Origin: NVTR01 sp965237505 | GTDB taxonomy: Bacteria; Pseudomonadota; Alphaproteobacteria; Rhodobacterales; Rhodobacteraceae | NCBI GenBank assembly: GCA_965237505.1 | Contig: CBDEFR010000001.1 | Span: 186,001 to 250,000, forward strand | DNA length: 64,000 nucleotides | Direction: 5' to 3' | Shown: positions 27,505-36,574 of the stretch, in pieces | Numbering within the stretch: the stretch's first letter is position 1 | Layout: the number at the start of each line of letters is the position of its first letter | Position numbers and translations under genes: made by a program | The notes under the pieces: generated by a model | Told to the model about the DNA's origin: nothing | The model's database searches: none | The model's input: only the letters and a program-made list of their open reading frames with translations

Positions 27505-28383
27505 CTACATGACGTTCGCTATGGTTTCACCAATCACTGCTGGATTTTCGGCAACTGTGACGCCGGCTGCGGTCAGGATTTCGACCTTTTCGCTGGCGCT
27601 TTCGCCAAAGGCGGAAATGATCGCTCCGGCATGACCCATGGTGCGTCCCTTGGGGGCGGTCAGACCGGCAACATATGCCACCACCGGTTTCGATACATTA
27701 CCACGGATATACTCGGCTGCTTCTGCTTCCTGTTGTCCGCCAATTTCGCCGATCATTGCGATGATATGGGTATCTTCGTCCGCCTCGAATTGTTCCATTA
27801 CATCTTTGAAGGACGACCCGTTTATCGGATCACCGCCAATCCCGACACTGGTGGAAACGCCAATTCCGCGTTCTTTCAGTTGCGCCGCGGCCTCATATCC
27901 TAAAGTGCCCGAACGCCCCACGATGCCAACATTGCCCTGCAGGAAGATATGGCCCGGCATGATCCCAAGAAGCGCTTTGCCCGGAGAAATCGTGCCGGCG
28001 CAGTTCGGGCCGATCAAAACCATGCGCCGCGCCCTTGGATAGCGATACATATACCGCTTCACGCGGATCATATCGTGCGCCGGAATACCGTCAGTGATGC
28101 ATACGCAAAAGCGAATGCCGCCATCTGCGGCCTCCATTATGCTGTCGGCGGCAAATGGTGGCGGGACAAAAACCAAACTGGCTGTTGCGCCGGTGGCTTC
28201 TACGGCGCCTTTTACCGTGTCAAATACCGGCACACCGTGGACAGTTTCGCCACCTTTACCAGGCACGACCCCGCCTACGATGTTGGTGCCGTAGTCCAGC
28301 ATGTCCTTGGTATGGAATTGAGCTATGCGCCCGGTAATGCCTTGCACGATGACACGCGTGTCGCGATCCACATAAATACTCAT
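27505..28383 (-). CDS. mtkB: Malate-CoA ligase alpha subunit
   Basis: 292 aa, homologous to succinyl-CoA synthetase alpha. It has a CoA-binding Rossmann fold at the N-terminus (VIVQGITGRIAQFHTKDMLD), IGPNCAGTISPGK, and the phosphohistidine loop GRTMGHAGAI with His251. With MtkA it makes malyl-CoA from malate, CoA and ATP. The assignment to malate thiokinase rather than SucD rests on context (sga, hprA, ppc, mcl), since the folds are shared. Its ATG overlaps the mtkA stop (TGATG), which suggests translational coupling and equal subunit supply. Confidence 0.9.
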   Translation of the reverse strand: MSIYVDRDTRVIVQGITGRIAQFHTKDMLDYGTNIVGGVVPGKGGETVHGVPVFDTVKGAVEATGATASLVFVPPPFAADSIMEAADGGIRFCVCITDGIPAHDMIRVKRYMYRYPRARRMVLIGPNCAGTISPGKALLGIMPGHIFLQGNVGIVGRSGTLGYEAAAQLKERGIGVSTSVGIGGDPINGSSFKDVMEQFEADEDTHIIAMIGEIGGQQEAEAAEYIRGNVSKPVVAYVAGLTAPKGRTMGHAGAIISAFGESASEKVEILTAAGVTVAENPAVIGETIANVM

Positions 28384-29579
28384 CAGACGGCCCTCAGGTT
28401 GGAATTTCGGGCGGCGTCGCTTTTCCAGGCAGAAACCACCCGCTCCGCGGCCTCGCTAAGAGTGCTTGCCCGGATAATCGGCAGGCCACTCTTGGCAAGT
28501 ATTTTTTGGCCTTCTTCGACATTGGTACCGGCAAGCCGAACGATCACCGGCACATTTACCGGATTGTCGCGCAGCGCCTGGACAACACCCTCGGCGACCC
28601 AGTCACAACGGTTGATGCCGGCGAATATGTTCACCAGTATCGCCTGCACATTGTCGTCAGACAGCACCAGACGAAACGCCTTGGCCACCCGTTCCGGAGT
28701 CGCACCGCCACCAATATCAAGGAAGTTTGCAGGCTCGCCTCCGGCCAGTTTTATGGTGTCCATCGTCGCCATGGCAAGACCGGCGCCATTCACGATGCAA
28801 CCAATATTTCCCTCCAGCCCGACATATGACAGGCCACGATCCGCCGCTCTGGATTCCCGTGCGTCTTCCTGGCTTTTGTCACGTAATTCCGAGATGTTCG
28901 GATGCCGGAACAAGGCGTTGTCGTCAAAGGTCATTTTGGCATCAAGCGCCAGAATGCGTTTGTCTTCAGTCACGACCAGCGGATTGATCTCGACCATTGT
29001 CGCGTCCAGATCACGAAACGCCCGGTAGCAACCTTGCAGGGTGCGAACCATTTGTTGCGTCAGTGCAGGCTCGATGCCCAGAGCGAAGGAAATTCCGCGC
29101 GCCTGAAAGCTCTGCAAACCAACTGCGGGTTCGACTTTTGAGCGAATAATTGACTCGGGTCGTTTTTCTGAAATATCCTCGATTTCCATACCACCCTCGG
29201 ACGAGGCCACGATCATTATCCGCTGGGTCGACCGGTCCAAAACCAATCCCAGGTATATTTCACGTTCAATCGGCACGGCTGCTTCCACATAGACCCGATA
29301 AATGCCTTTGCCTTCGGGACCGGTTTGAGGGGTCACCAGTTTTTTGCCGAACATGCCCTCGCAGGCGCTCTGAATTTCAGAGTCAGACTCGCACATTTTG
29401 ACGCCGCCGGCCTTGCCCCGCCCGCCGGCATGAACCTGTGCTTTTACGATCCATTTCTCGCCGCCAATTTCGCGCGCCCGATAGGCCGCCTGTTCGGGGC
29501 TGTACGCAAGCGCCCCTGGCGGAACGGCGACGCCAAAGTTGCTTAGCACCTCCTTGGCCTGATATTCGTGAATGTCCAT
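28383..29579 (-). CDS. mtkA: Malate-CoA ligase beta subunit
   Basis: 398 aa with an ATP-grasp fold: MDIHEYQAKEVLSNFGVAVP, WIVKAQVHAGGRGKAGGVK (nucleotide binding), DLDATMVEINPLVVTED (metal and catalytic Glu region), and a C-terminal CoA-ligase domain with LDIGGGATPERVAKAF and NIFAGINRCDWVAEGVV. Same family as SucC; the serine-cycle operon makes it MtkA. It lies 9 nt behind sga. The frame is intact. Confidence 0.92.
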   Translation of the reverse strand: MDIHEYQAKEVLSNFGVAVPPGALAYSPEQAAYRAREIGGEKWIVKAQVHAGGRGKAGGVKMCESDSEIQSACEGMFGKKLVTPQTGPEGKGIYRVYVEAAVPIEREIYLGLVLDRSTQRIMIVASSEGGMEIEDISEKRPESIIRSKVEPAVGLQSFQARGISFALGIEPALTQQMVRTLQGCYRAFRDLDATMVEINPLVVTEDKRILALDAKMTFDDNALFRHPNISELRDKSQEDARESRAADRGLSYVGLEGNIGCIVNGAGLAMATMDTIKLAGGEPANFLDIGGGATPERVAKAFRLVLSDDNVQAILVNIFAGINRCDWVAEGVVQALRDNPVNVPVIVRLAGTNVEEGQKILAKSGLPIIRASTLSEAAERVVSAWKSDAARNSNLRAV

Positions 29580-29588
29580 GGTTTTACC

Positions 29589-30833
29589 TCATGCCGCCAG
29601 AGCTGCAGAATAGTGTTGTTCCAACTGGTCACTGACCCGGTCCAGATCCAGCCCGGCGTCCATCTCGTTCATCGCCTTGGCAAACCGCGTGACAATTTCG
29701 GTTATTGCCGCCTGCGATAGCTGATTGAGTATCCCAATGCGAACCTGAACCGGCGCCGAAAGTGTGGGCCAGATGCCAAACCCTTTGGCGCGGCAGGCCT
29801 GCACAAGTTCCATTTCGCGGCCCGCCAGTGCCGTCGGCAAATTCAAGACCACAAGGCTTGTCATGTTGGAAGTCACATTGCATCCCATTGCGGTCACCGC
29901 CTCGCGCAGGGCTTGCTCGTGGAAGGCGTAATCCTTCGCCCTTTGGGCAATGCCATACTGCATGGTAATCCTCAGCGCTTCGTGGAACGCAGCGACCGCA
30001 TAGCCGGAATGGGTGCGGTGGTAGGTGCCCTTGGCAACGTCTTCACCATCGACAATGCCCCAATGGCGCGCTTCCAGAATTGGATGGTGCACATAGGAAT
30101 GGCAGCCCGTTTGCCTGACCATTTCGATGTATCGATCGGTAAAGCTGATCGGCGCATAGGTCAGCGGCAGGCACAGCACACCCTTTTGCGGACAGGATGC
30201 CCAGCCGACAACGCCCAGGTAATTGTCGATCGAAAAATCCTCGATCCCAAGCGAGGAAACCGCGTCGATCAGGCCCATGACGCCGTGCTTTTCACAGGCG
30301 TCAGAAAATGCCTTTACATCGTTGATGCGGCCGGAACCGGTTTCCCAATGCGCCATGAAGGCCCATTTCGGCATGTTTTCGGCAAGCGCTTTTTCAATGA
30401 TGTCGCCGGTCACGGACTGCCCGTGCGGCACTTCGATCACGGTCACGCTGGCCGCTTGCGGGTTCAGCGCGTTCTCAGCCAGTTCTTCCCTGGTTGCCGC
30501 TTTCATCCGGATCGTCAACGCGTCGATGCCGCTGAACGTGCCGTTGGCGAATGTTACCACTTCATCACCCGGTAAGATCGCATTGAGCATACAGTCAAGC
30601 CCGCTGAAACCGGTACCACCGACGCCGTACGTGTAGGTGTTCTTGGTGCCAAATATTTCGCGTAGCATGATCTTGCTTTCGACCATGCCGCGAAGAACAT
30701 CGGCCTGCATGTGATCCGCAAGACCGGCATTTGCGAAACTTTGCAGAACCCGCGGGTCGGTGTTGCCAGGGCCAGGCCCTGCCGCCAAGGTTTCGGGAAT
30801 CTCCAGTTTCGGAAAAATATTTGGATTGCTCAT
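29589..30833 (-). CDS. sgaA: Serine-glyoxylate aminotransferase
   Basis: 414 aa class V PLP aminotransferase. It has GPGPGNTDPRVLQSFANAGL at the N-terminus, TYGVGGTGFSGLDCMLNAIL, the PLP-binding Asp in LIDAVSSLG (Asp190) and a Schiff-base Lys217 in CPQKGVLCLP. It transaminates glyoxylate with serine to give glycine and hydroxypyruvate, the latter feeding HprA. It is the first gene of the operon. The start has AAGGGTGGATGA upstream. Its promoter region now borders an IS4-type element at about 30.9 kb, which may have changed expression. Confidence 0.93.
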   Translation of the reverse strand: MSNPNIFPKLEIPETLAAGPGPGNTDPRVLQSFANAGLADHMQADVLRGMVESKIMLREIFGTKNTYTYGVGGTGFSGLDCMLNAILPGDEVVTFANGTFSGIDALTIRMKAATREELAENALNPQAASVTVIEVPHGQSVTGDIIEKALAENMPKWAFMAHWETGSGRINDVKAFSDACEKHGVMGLIDAVSSLGIEDFSIDNYLGVVGWASCPQKGVLCLPLTYAPISFTDRYIEMVRQTGCHSYVHHPILEARHWGIVDGEDVAKGTYHRTHSGYAVAAFHEALRITMQYGIAQRAKDYAFHEQALREAVTAMGCNVTSNMTSLVVLNLPTALAGREMELVQACRAKGFGIWPTLSAPVQVRIGILNQLSQAAITEIVTRFAKAMNEMDAGLDLDRVSDQLEQHYSAALAA

Positions 30834-30906
30834 TCATCCACCCTTATCATCTTTTGCCGACCAGGCATTTGTTTCGCGTCTTTGGCCTTACCACCCTTCA
30901 AAAAAT

Positions 30907-31985
30907 TCAAACTTGCCATAATTTAGGGATTTTCTCATATCCTATGAAGCATCTGCGCAGGAACCGCAGGCCCTGTTTGAAGAGGGAGCAGAGTGATCTT
31001 CGGGTTTTGCGAATCCCCTTTTTTCGCCGCTTTCGGCGACTATTTGTTCATCTGCTGCGCCCGTTGAAACCGCCCAGTACATGGCTATTGCCATGACAAG
31101 GATAAGCCTTTCCAGTCGGTCTGGCTTTTTGATTTGGCTTTGCGCGATGCCAAATCCACGGGTCTTGAAGTCCGAGAACATAGCTTCAATACCCCATCGC
31201 ATTCCATAATCGAGAACCGTGTATTGTGAAGGCTTTGCATTCATAGCGATGATCCAGGGCTCAGGGTGACCATCGTCGTGCAATACTCCGATATTCGTAA
31301 ACACACCTGATCCATAAAGTTCCGCGTTTATAAGCCCTTGCGGCATCAGCTCCCGGATTTCAATGCAAGACAGCTCGCCACCTTGGTGCTGCAAAGTCAG
31401 GTTGCCCTTCAGGCGAATACGATATCCCCAACCAGCGTCCTGACACCAATGGATTAACCTTTCTGTGCCATAAAATCGATCACCCGTTAACATGACATCA
31501 GCCCCTTCAGGCATCCAATCCTGAATGCTGTCCAGTAACTCTTTTTGGAGAGAAAACCCAATATTGCCTTTTGTCTTGCGCACGCGCCAAGCCACAGGCA
31601 AGGCGCGATCACGCATGCGCACTGACAGCATCAAGACTTCATGTCCGTCATTGATATGGCTTTGATCCATCATCAAAACGATGGTCTCTCCGTTGGAGGC
31701 CAAACGGGTGAATACATCTCCAGCATAGGCCTGCATGATTTCCGCGCAATCAATGTGGGAATTGCTCAAAACACGGGAACCATACTGGTACCGATGATCT
31801 TTTGTGCCGATGTGCCGCGGTAAAGCCGCCGATAATTCCATCAAATTCGCACTTCGCACATCAAGAACGATGCTCGAAAGCAGTGTAAGGCCTTCGCAGC
31901 GGGATTTATGAAACTTTGGAAGCCGCTCTATAAAATCAGCCTTGATAGCTTCGTTTACCCCAGAAAAACCCAATGAAACAACCAT
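30907..31985 (-). pseudogene. IS4-family transposase, late frameshift
   Basis: The frame from ATG 31985 gives 347 aa with DDE_Tnp_1 motifs: VLMMDQSHIND (Asp), MLTGDRFYGTERLIHWCQ (Asp) and YGMRWGIEAMFSDFKTRGFGI (YREK-like Glu motif). Near 31000 an A6G4 run shifts the frame. With one more A it would continue GIRKTRRSLCSLFKQGLRFL.. to a stop at 30907 (..IPKLWQV), the normal IS4 C-terminus, so only the C-terminal tail is affected. Terminal repeats could not be fixed confidently; the element lies roughly between 30.88 and 32.03 kb, between divergent sga and luxR. Confidence 0.85.
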
Positions 31986-32235
31986 ACAACATCTCCAATT
32001 CTATAACAGGAGACTCCTTGAATCACAGCATGTGGACAGATGGCAAGCTTAATTCGCTAAATTGAAGGTTGGTAAGGCTGACAAGAGTGTTTGTTGCGCT
32101 GACTCGCAACATCCGTTACTCCTGCTTATGGGTATTCTTTTTGGCGGGTTTTTCCCGCCCATAAGGAGAGTAATTCAAAATAATTCTGATAATTGACTGC
32201 CTCTATGGGTAGCTATTTCCAGAAAAGAGGTTCAA

Positions 32236-32904
32236 TTGCAAAATGTTAGACGAGACACAGCTGCAATCTCTGTGGCCTTGGGACACAGCAACCCGTTAGT
32301 GCTGTCGGCCATGTCGGAAATTTTTGATCGGGACGTGCGATTCTCTTTGGTTGCGACAACCGCAACGGCCGAGGGCTTTTTGGCGACCGCAATGCGGGTT
32401 CCGGTTCTTGTCGGCGTGATTGAATGGAGCCTTCCGGTTCTGGGCGGCCAAAAACTTATCGAGGTTTTGCGCGATCAAACTGCGGCACCGCGGTTGGTGA
32501 TCTACGGCGACCAATCCGGTGACCTTCCGCGGCTTGCCATGAGCGCAGGCGCGGCTGGCTTTTCTGCCCGCAACGGTCCGGTCGACGAATTGCTGGAGAC
32601 CTGTGCAACTGCTGCCGCCGGAAAAATGGTATTCCCGTACCTCGATGTTCGCGAGCTTCAGAAAGACCCGATCTTCCAGTTGACCAAACGCGAAAGAGCA
32701 TTGCTTTCATCCCTGTCTGCCGGGCTCAGCAACCGACAGCTGGCGGCGGAATTTTCCATCACCACAAACACGGTGAAATTTCACCTCTCTAACCTTTACG
32801 AAAAACTCTCGGTCAAAAGCCGAACGCAGGCGGTTGCGTTCTACTATTCCTCCCGCTTATCGACGACAGCGGATGACCAAGGTTCTCACAGCAGCGGATC
32901 ATGA
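32236..32904 (+). CDS. LuxR-family two-component-like response regulator
   Basis: 222 aa from a TTG start preceded by AAAAGAGG. Residues 1-125 look like a degenerate receiver domain (VALGHSNPLVLSAMSEIFDR; the Asp site around VLVGVIEWSLP is not conserved, so classical phosphorylation is doubtful). Residues ~145-205 are the GerE HTH (LTKRERALLSSLSAGLSNRQ.. then TTNTVKFHLSNLYEKLSVKS). It sits directly upstream of mcl, 102 bp apart, and divergent to the sga-mtk-hpr-ppc operon. It is therefore the obvious candidate regulator of the serine-cycle genes. The IS4-type element now separates it from sga. Confidence 0.85.
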   Translation: MQNVRRDTAAISVALGHSNPLVLSAMSEIFDRDVRFSLVATTATAEGFLATAMRVPVLVGVIEWSLPVLGGQKLIEVLRDQTAAPRLVIYGDQSGDLPRLAMSAGAAGFSARNGPVDELLETCATAAAGKMVFPYLDVRELQKDPIFQLTKRERALLSSLSAGLSNRQLAAEFSITTNTVKFHLSNLYEKLSVKSRTQAVAFYYSSRLSTTADDQGSHSSGS

Positions 32905-33006
32905 ATCCAATTCTGATTGCGCTACAATAATCTCCTTGACATGTGGTTTATTTTTCGGCGTTGCTGTTCGCCGAAATTTGACCTCCAGAAAAAGGATCTG
33001 CGACGC

Positions 33007-33984
33007 ATGAGCTTTCACCCAATCGATCAGGCCACTGCCCGGCTAAACAGAAGCGAGCTGGCAGTACCCGGTAGTCAGCCGCAATTGTTTGAAAAAGCAG
33101 CGAAATCGGCCGCTGACGTTATCTTTCTTGACCTCGAGGATGCGGTCGCTCCGGATGTGAAAGAACAGGCCCGAAAAAACATTATCAAGGGGCTGAATGA
33201 CATCGACTGGGGGTCCAAAACTGTATCGGTCAGAATCAACGGTCTTGATACTCACTACATGTATCGTGATGTTGTCGACGTGGTCGAGCAGGCTGGCGAA
33301 CGGCTGGATCTGATCATGATCCCCAAGGTTGGAACTGCGGCGGATGTCTATGCAATCGACATGATGATCACCCAGATCGAGGATGCAAAAGGCTACAAGA
33401 CTCGTATCGGATTCGAACATATAATTGAAACCGCGTTGGGGATGCAAAACGTCCACGAAATCGCCGCCGCCTCCAGGCGCAACGAAAGCCTCCATTTCGG
33501 GGTTGCCGACTATGCGGCCAGCACCCGTGCCCGGACCACTGTGATCGGTGGCGTTAACGAAAACTACGCGGTTCTGACCGACCCGCGCGCCGACGGATCA
33601 CGTGACGTTCATTGGGGTGACATGTGGCACTATGCGATCTCTCGAATGGTGGTGGCGGCGCGCGCCAACGGTCTGCGGCCGATCGACGGGCCATTCGGCG
33701 ATTTCTCTGACCCGGACGGTTACAAGGCCGCCGCTTACCGGGCCGCCGTCATCGGTTGCGAGGGCAAATGGGCGATCCACCCGAACCAGATCGCATTGGC
33801 GAATGAAGTCATGAGCCCATCTGCTGCAGACGTCGATCGCGCGCAACGAATTCTGCACGCTATGGCCGAGGCAGAAGCCGCGGGCAAAGGCGCAGTTTCG
33901 TTGGATGGCCGTCTGATCGACTACGCTTCGATTCGGCAGGCAGAAAACATGGTGGAAAAGGCCAAACAAATCGCTGCCGGCTAG
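33007..33984 (+). CDS. mcl: Malyl-CoA lyase
   Basis: 325 aa of the HpcH/HpaI/CitE family. It has FLDLEDAVAPDVKEQARKN (Mg-binding Asp/Glu), VRINGLDTHYMYRD, IMIPKVGTAADVY, RIGFEHIIETALGMQNVHEI, and ESLHFGVADYAASTRAR. ..GCEGKWAIHPNQIALANEV is characteristic of L-malyl-CoA lyases. It cleaves malyl-CoA to glyoxylate and acetyl-CoA, closing the serine cycle with MtkAB. ATG 33007 with AAAGGA at 32991 was preferred over the open frame from 32917. Intact. Confidence 0.92.
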   Translation: MSFHPIDQATARLNRSELAVPGSQPQLFEKAAKSAADVIFLDLEDAVAPDVKEQARKNIIKGLNDIDWGSKTVSVRINGLDTHYMYRDVVDVVEQAGERLDLIMIPKVGTAADVYAIDMMITQIEDAKGYKTRIGFEHIIETALGMQNVHEIAAASRRNESLHFGVADYAASTRARTTVIGGVNENYAVLTDPRADGSRDVHWGDMWHYAISRMVVAARANGLRPIDGPFGDFSDPDGYKAAAYRAAVIGCEGKWAIHPNQIALANEVMSPSAADVDRAQRILHAMAEAEAAGKGAVSLDGRLIDYASIRQAENMVEKAKQIAAG

Positions 33985-33997
33985 GCGGGTGGTGGTT

Positions 33998-34138
33998 TTG
34001 CGCGGGACCGATTTGTCCGTGCATTCCCAAGCGAAACTCAGTGCAATTGCAAGACAACTAAACCAACGACCACGCAAGACCTTGCAATTTCCAACCCCAG
34101 CGGAGAAGTTCGCTGAGTGTGTTGCTGCGATCAGTTGA
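33998..34138 (+). pseudogene. C-terminal fragment of an IS30-family transposase
   Basis: A 46-codon run reads GTDLSVHSQAKLSAIARQLN, then RPRKTLQFPTPAEKFAECVA and a TGA at 34136. This is the usual IS30 C-terminus (typically ..LxAIARQLNxRPRKTLxFxTPAExF..). It starts 14 bp behind mcl. No upstream part is present, so it is a remnant. Confidence 0.75.
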
Positions 34139-34533
34139 ATCCACCGCTCATACCAGACGCTTGCGGCAGACCGCGGTGCTACGCGGCTGCACCGCAAAGC
34201 GGTCATCGAGGCAGCAGCGGCATTGCCATTGGAGCTCGAATGGCCGTCGAGTGGAGAGACCGGACCTCAAGCGAATGGACTCGGCCAGTTATTCAATAGA
34301 TCGGATCGTAGCAAAATGCCGCAGCTAGAGTAATTAACCCTAATTCGGAACCACTCCGTGGAAAACGAAAGTGGCGCCGGACCGCCGATTGGAGTTTGCC
34401 GGGTGGATACGGACGACGGGAAAAGGAAGTTTGCCGAATCACCAGCAAAAACCTATCTGCACTAAGATCGTCGACATAATGTGACAACGCCATTTCAACG
34501 TGTCCGTTGTTTTGAAATGTTAAAACCATTGAA
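34139..34533. other. No intact gene; possible unrecognised C-terminal remnant
   Basis: On the + strand the frame ending at about 34322 (LHRKAVIEAAAALPLELEWP, GPQANGLGQLFNRSDR) looks protein-like but has no start. I cannot name the family. The rest, to the end of the ABC gene, is AT-richer intergenic sequence. Confidence 0.3.
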
Positions 34534-36573
34534 TTACACTTGTTTTTCCTGCAAGGCCCGAAGTTCGCTCAGGGGAATGTGGCAGGCGATTTCGTGACCC
34601 TGCCCGGTCGTTCGCCAGGGCGGTATTTCCCGGTCACAGACGTCGCCTATGCGCCTGGAACAACGCCGCTGAAACGGGCATCCGGCGGCGGGCGGTGACA
34701 GTTCAACAATGTCTTCGGCGACCAGTTTCGGTTTCACGTCCGGGTCCGGTTCCAGTACCGCGCCCAGCAATGCCTCGGTATAGGGATGAGACGGCAGGCT
34801 GAACACTTTTTCGGATGGTCCAATTTCACAAAGGCGGCCCTGATAAAGCACGGCGACGCGGTCGGCCACGGCGCGGACAACCGACAGGTCATGGGACACA
34901 AAAATATAGGTCGTGGACCGTTCGCTTTGAAGCGCGGTCAGCAATTCCAGAACCGCGGCCTGAACCGAGACATCAAGGGCCGACGTGACTTCATCGCACA
35001 GCACCAGATCGGGTTCAGCAGCAAAGGCGCGGGCCACCGCCACCCGTTGCTTTTCGCCACCCGACAATTGGCTGGGCAGCCGTTCCAGATAGTCGCTCCG
35101 CAATCGCACCCGGGTCAGCAGTGCCTGCGTCCGGTCGCGCAATTCCTGGCCCTGAAGGCCAAAGTACAACTTTAGCGGCTGAGCCAGTATTTCAGCGACG
35201 GTGTGGCGTGGGTTCAGCGAGGAATCCGGGTTCTGAAATATCAGTTGAATACGGCGCAATGTATCTTTGGGTCGCTTGTCAACGATCTGGTCAAGACTTT
35301 CCGTTCCGGAAAATTCAATCGTGCCGTGCAATAGTCTGATAAGGCCGGAAATGGCACCCAGTATCGTCGATTTTCCACTGCCGGATTCGCCGACAAGCCC
35401 GATGGTTTCGCCCCTGGCAATTTTCACATTAATTCGGTCTGCCGTTGCCGGTGCCTTAGGCTGTTTGCTCAGGATCTGGTCAAGTATTCCGGGCCTGGCA
35501 TAGCTGATCGCCACACTGTCCAGTTCGAGCATGCAATCCGATTGATCAAAAGTTTTCGAATCGGGGCGTGTGGACGGTACAACTCGTGACAACTGCCCAA
35601 TTTTCTGATGGAAATGACAACGCACCAATTCGGACTCCGCCGCCGCCTCAAGTGCCGGGCGCTCGTCCCGGCAGCGTTGCTCTGCCATCGAGCAGCGATC
35701 GACGAACGCACAGCCACTTCCGGCCCCGCCTGGTCCCGGCGGACGGCCCGGCATCGAGTGTGGCACAATGGCGTCCTTAAGCCGCGGGATCGACGACAGC
35801 AAACCAAGCGCGTAAGGGTGCACCGGGCGTTTCAAGACCTGATGGGCCGTGCCGCTTAGCACGATTTCACCGGCATACATCACCACCACGCGGTCGCAGA
35901 CCTGTGCGATGGCGCCCAGATCGTGACTGACATAGATCATCGCTGTTCCAGTTTCGGAGGCCAGCACGCGCAGCAGTTCGAGAACATGCGCCTGCGTGGT
36001 TACATCAAGTCCGGTAGTGGGTTCATCCAGCAACAGGACATGCGGCTCACCGGCCAGCGCCATGGCGACGGCGACCCGCTGTTGCTGGCCACCCGACAGC
36101 TCGTGCGGGTAGCGGGCCATCATTACTTCGGGCTCGGGCAGGCGCACCTGTGTCAGCACCTCAACGGCGCGGGCGTGCCACTGCTCGGGTGGCAGTCTGG
36201 TATGAAGTTTCAGCGCCTCGATTATCTGTTTGCCAATCCGCATGGTCGGGGTCAGTGACTGACCGGCATTTTGCGGGATCAGCGCCAGATCACCGCCGCG
36301 GATATTTTCAAGCTCGCTATCGTTAAGGCCGAACATATCCTGACCGCGAAACCGGCTTGCCCCGTTCAGCACCCGCAAGGGTGGCTTTAGAAACCCCATC
36401 ATCGCAAGGGCCAATGTGCTCTTGCCGCAGCCAGATTCACCCACCAGACCGATGGTCTCACCGGGTTGCAGGGTCAAATCAATGTTGCGCAGGATTGGCA
36501 GGGTTTCACCAGCGCGGTTGCTAAAGCCGACGCTAAGGTCTTGCACTTCAATCAGCGGGCTTTTCATTTCCAT
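34534..36573 (-). CDS. Dipeptide/oligopeptide-type ABC transporter, fused twin ATPase
   Basis: 679 aa with two complete ATPase domains in one chain (DppD-DppF type fusion). Domain 1 has Walker A GLVGESGCGKST, the signature LSGGQQQRVAVAMAL and Walker B VLLLDEPTTGLD. Domain 2 has GLVGESGSGKST, LSGGEKQRVAVARAF and LVLCDEVTSALD. Each ends in an oligopeptide-ABC C-terminal motif (HPYALGLLSSIP.., HPYTEALLGAV) with a Cys-rich tail. It energises uptake with the two permeases upstream. ATG 36573 overlaps the permease stop region (TAGCATG). Last gene of the operon. Confidence 0.92.
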   Translation of the reverse strand: MEMKSPLIEVQDLSVGFSNRAGETLPILRNIDLTLQPGETIGLVGESGCGKSTLALAMMGFLKPPLRVLNGASRFRGQDMFGLNDSELENIRGGDLALIPQNAGQSLTPTMRIGKQIIEALKLHTRLPPEQWHARAVEVLTQVRLPEPEVMMARYPHELSGGQQQRVAVAMALAGEPHVLLLDEPTTGLDVTTQAHVLELLRVLASETGTAMIYVSHDLGAIAQVCDRVVVMYAGEIVLSGTAHQVLKRPVHPYALGLLSSIPRLKDAIVPHSMPGRPPGPGGAGSGCAFVDRCSMAEQRCRDERPALEAAAESELVRCHFHQKIGQLSRVVPSTRPDSKTFDQSDCMLELDSVAISYARPGILDQILSKQPKAPATADRINVKIARGETIGLVGESGSGKSTILGAISGLIRLLHGTIEFSGTESLDQIVDKRPKDTLRRIQLIFQNPDSSLNPRHTVAEILAQPLKLYFGLQGQELRDRTQALLTRVRLRSDYLERLPSQLSGGEKQRVAVARAFAAEPDLVLCDEVTSALDVSVQAAVLELLTALQSERSTTYIFVSHDLSVVRAVADRVAVLYQGRLCEIGPSEKVFSLPSHPYTEALLGAVLEPDPDVKPKLVAEDIVELSPPAAGCPFQRRCSRRIGDVCDREIPPWRTTGQGHEIACHIPLSELRALQEKQV

Positions 36574-36574
36574 G

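Noticed and set aside
27505..29579. sucCD (TCA-cycle succinyl-CoA synthetase)
   Set aside because: Same protein family, but neighbours sgaA, hprA, ppc and mcl make malate-CoA ligase the better call.
34119..34328. Short plus-strand proteins behind mcl
   Set aside because: One overlaps the IS30 C-terminal remnant in another frame; the others have non-protein-like composition.
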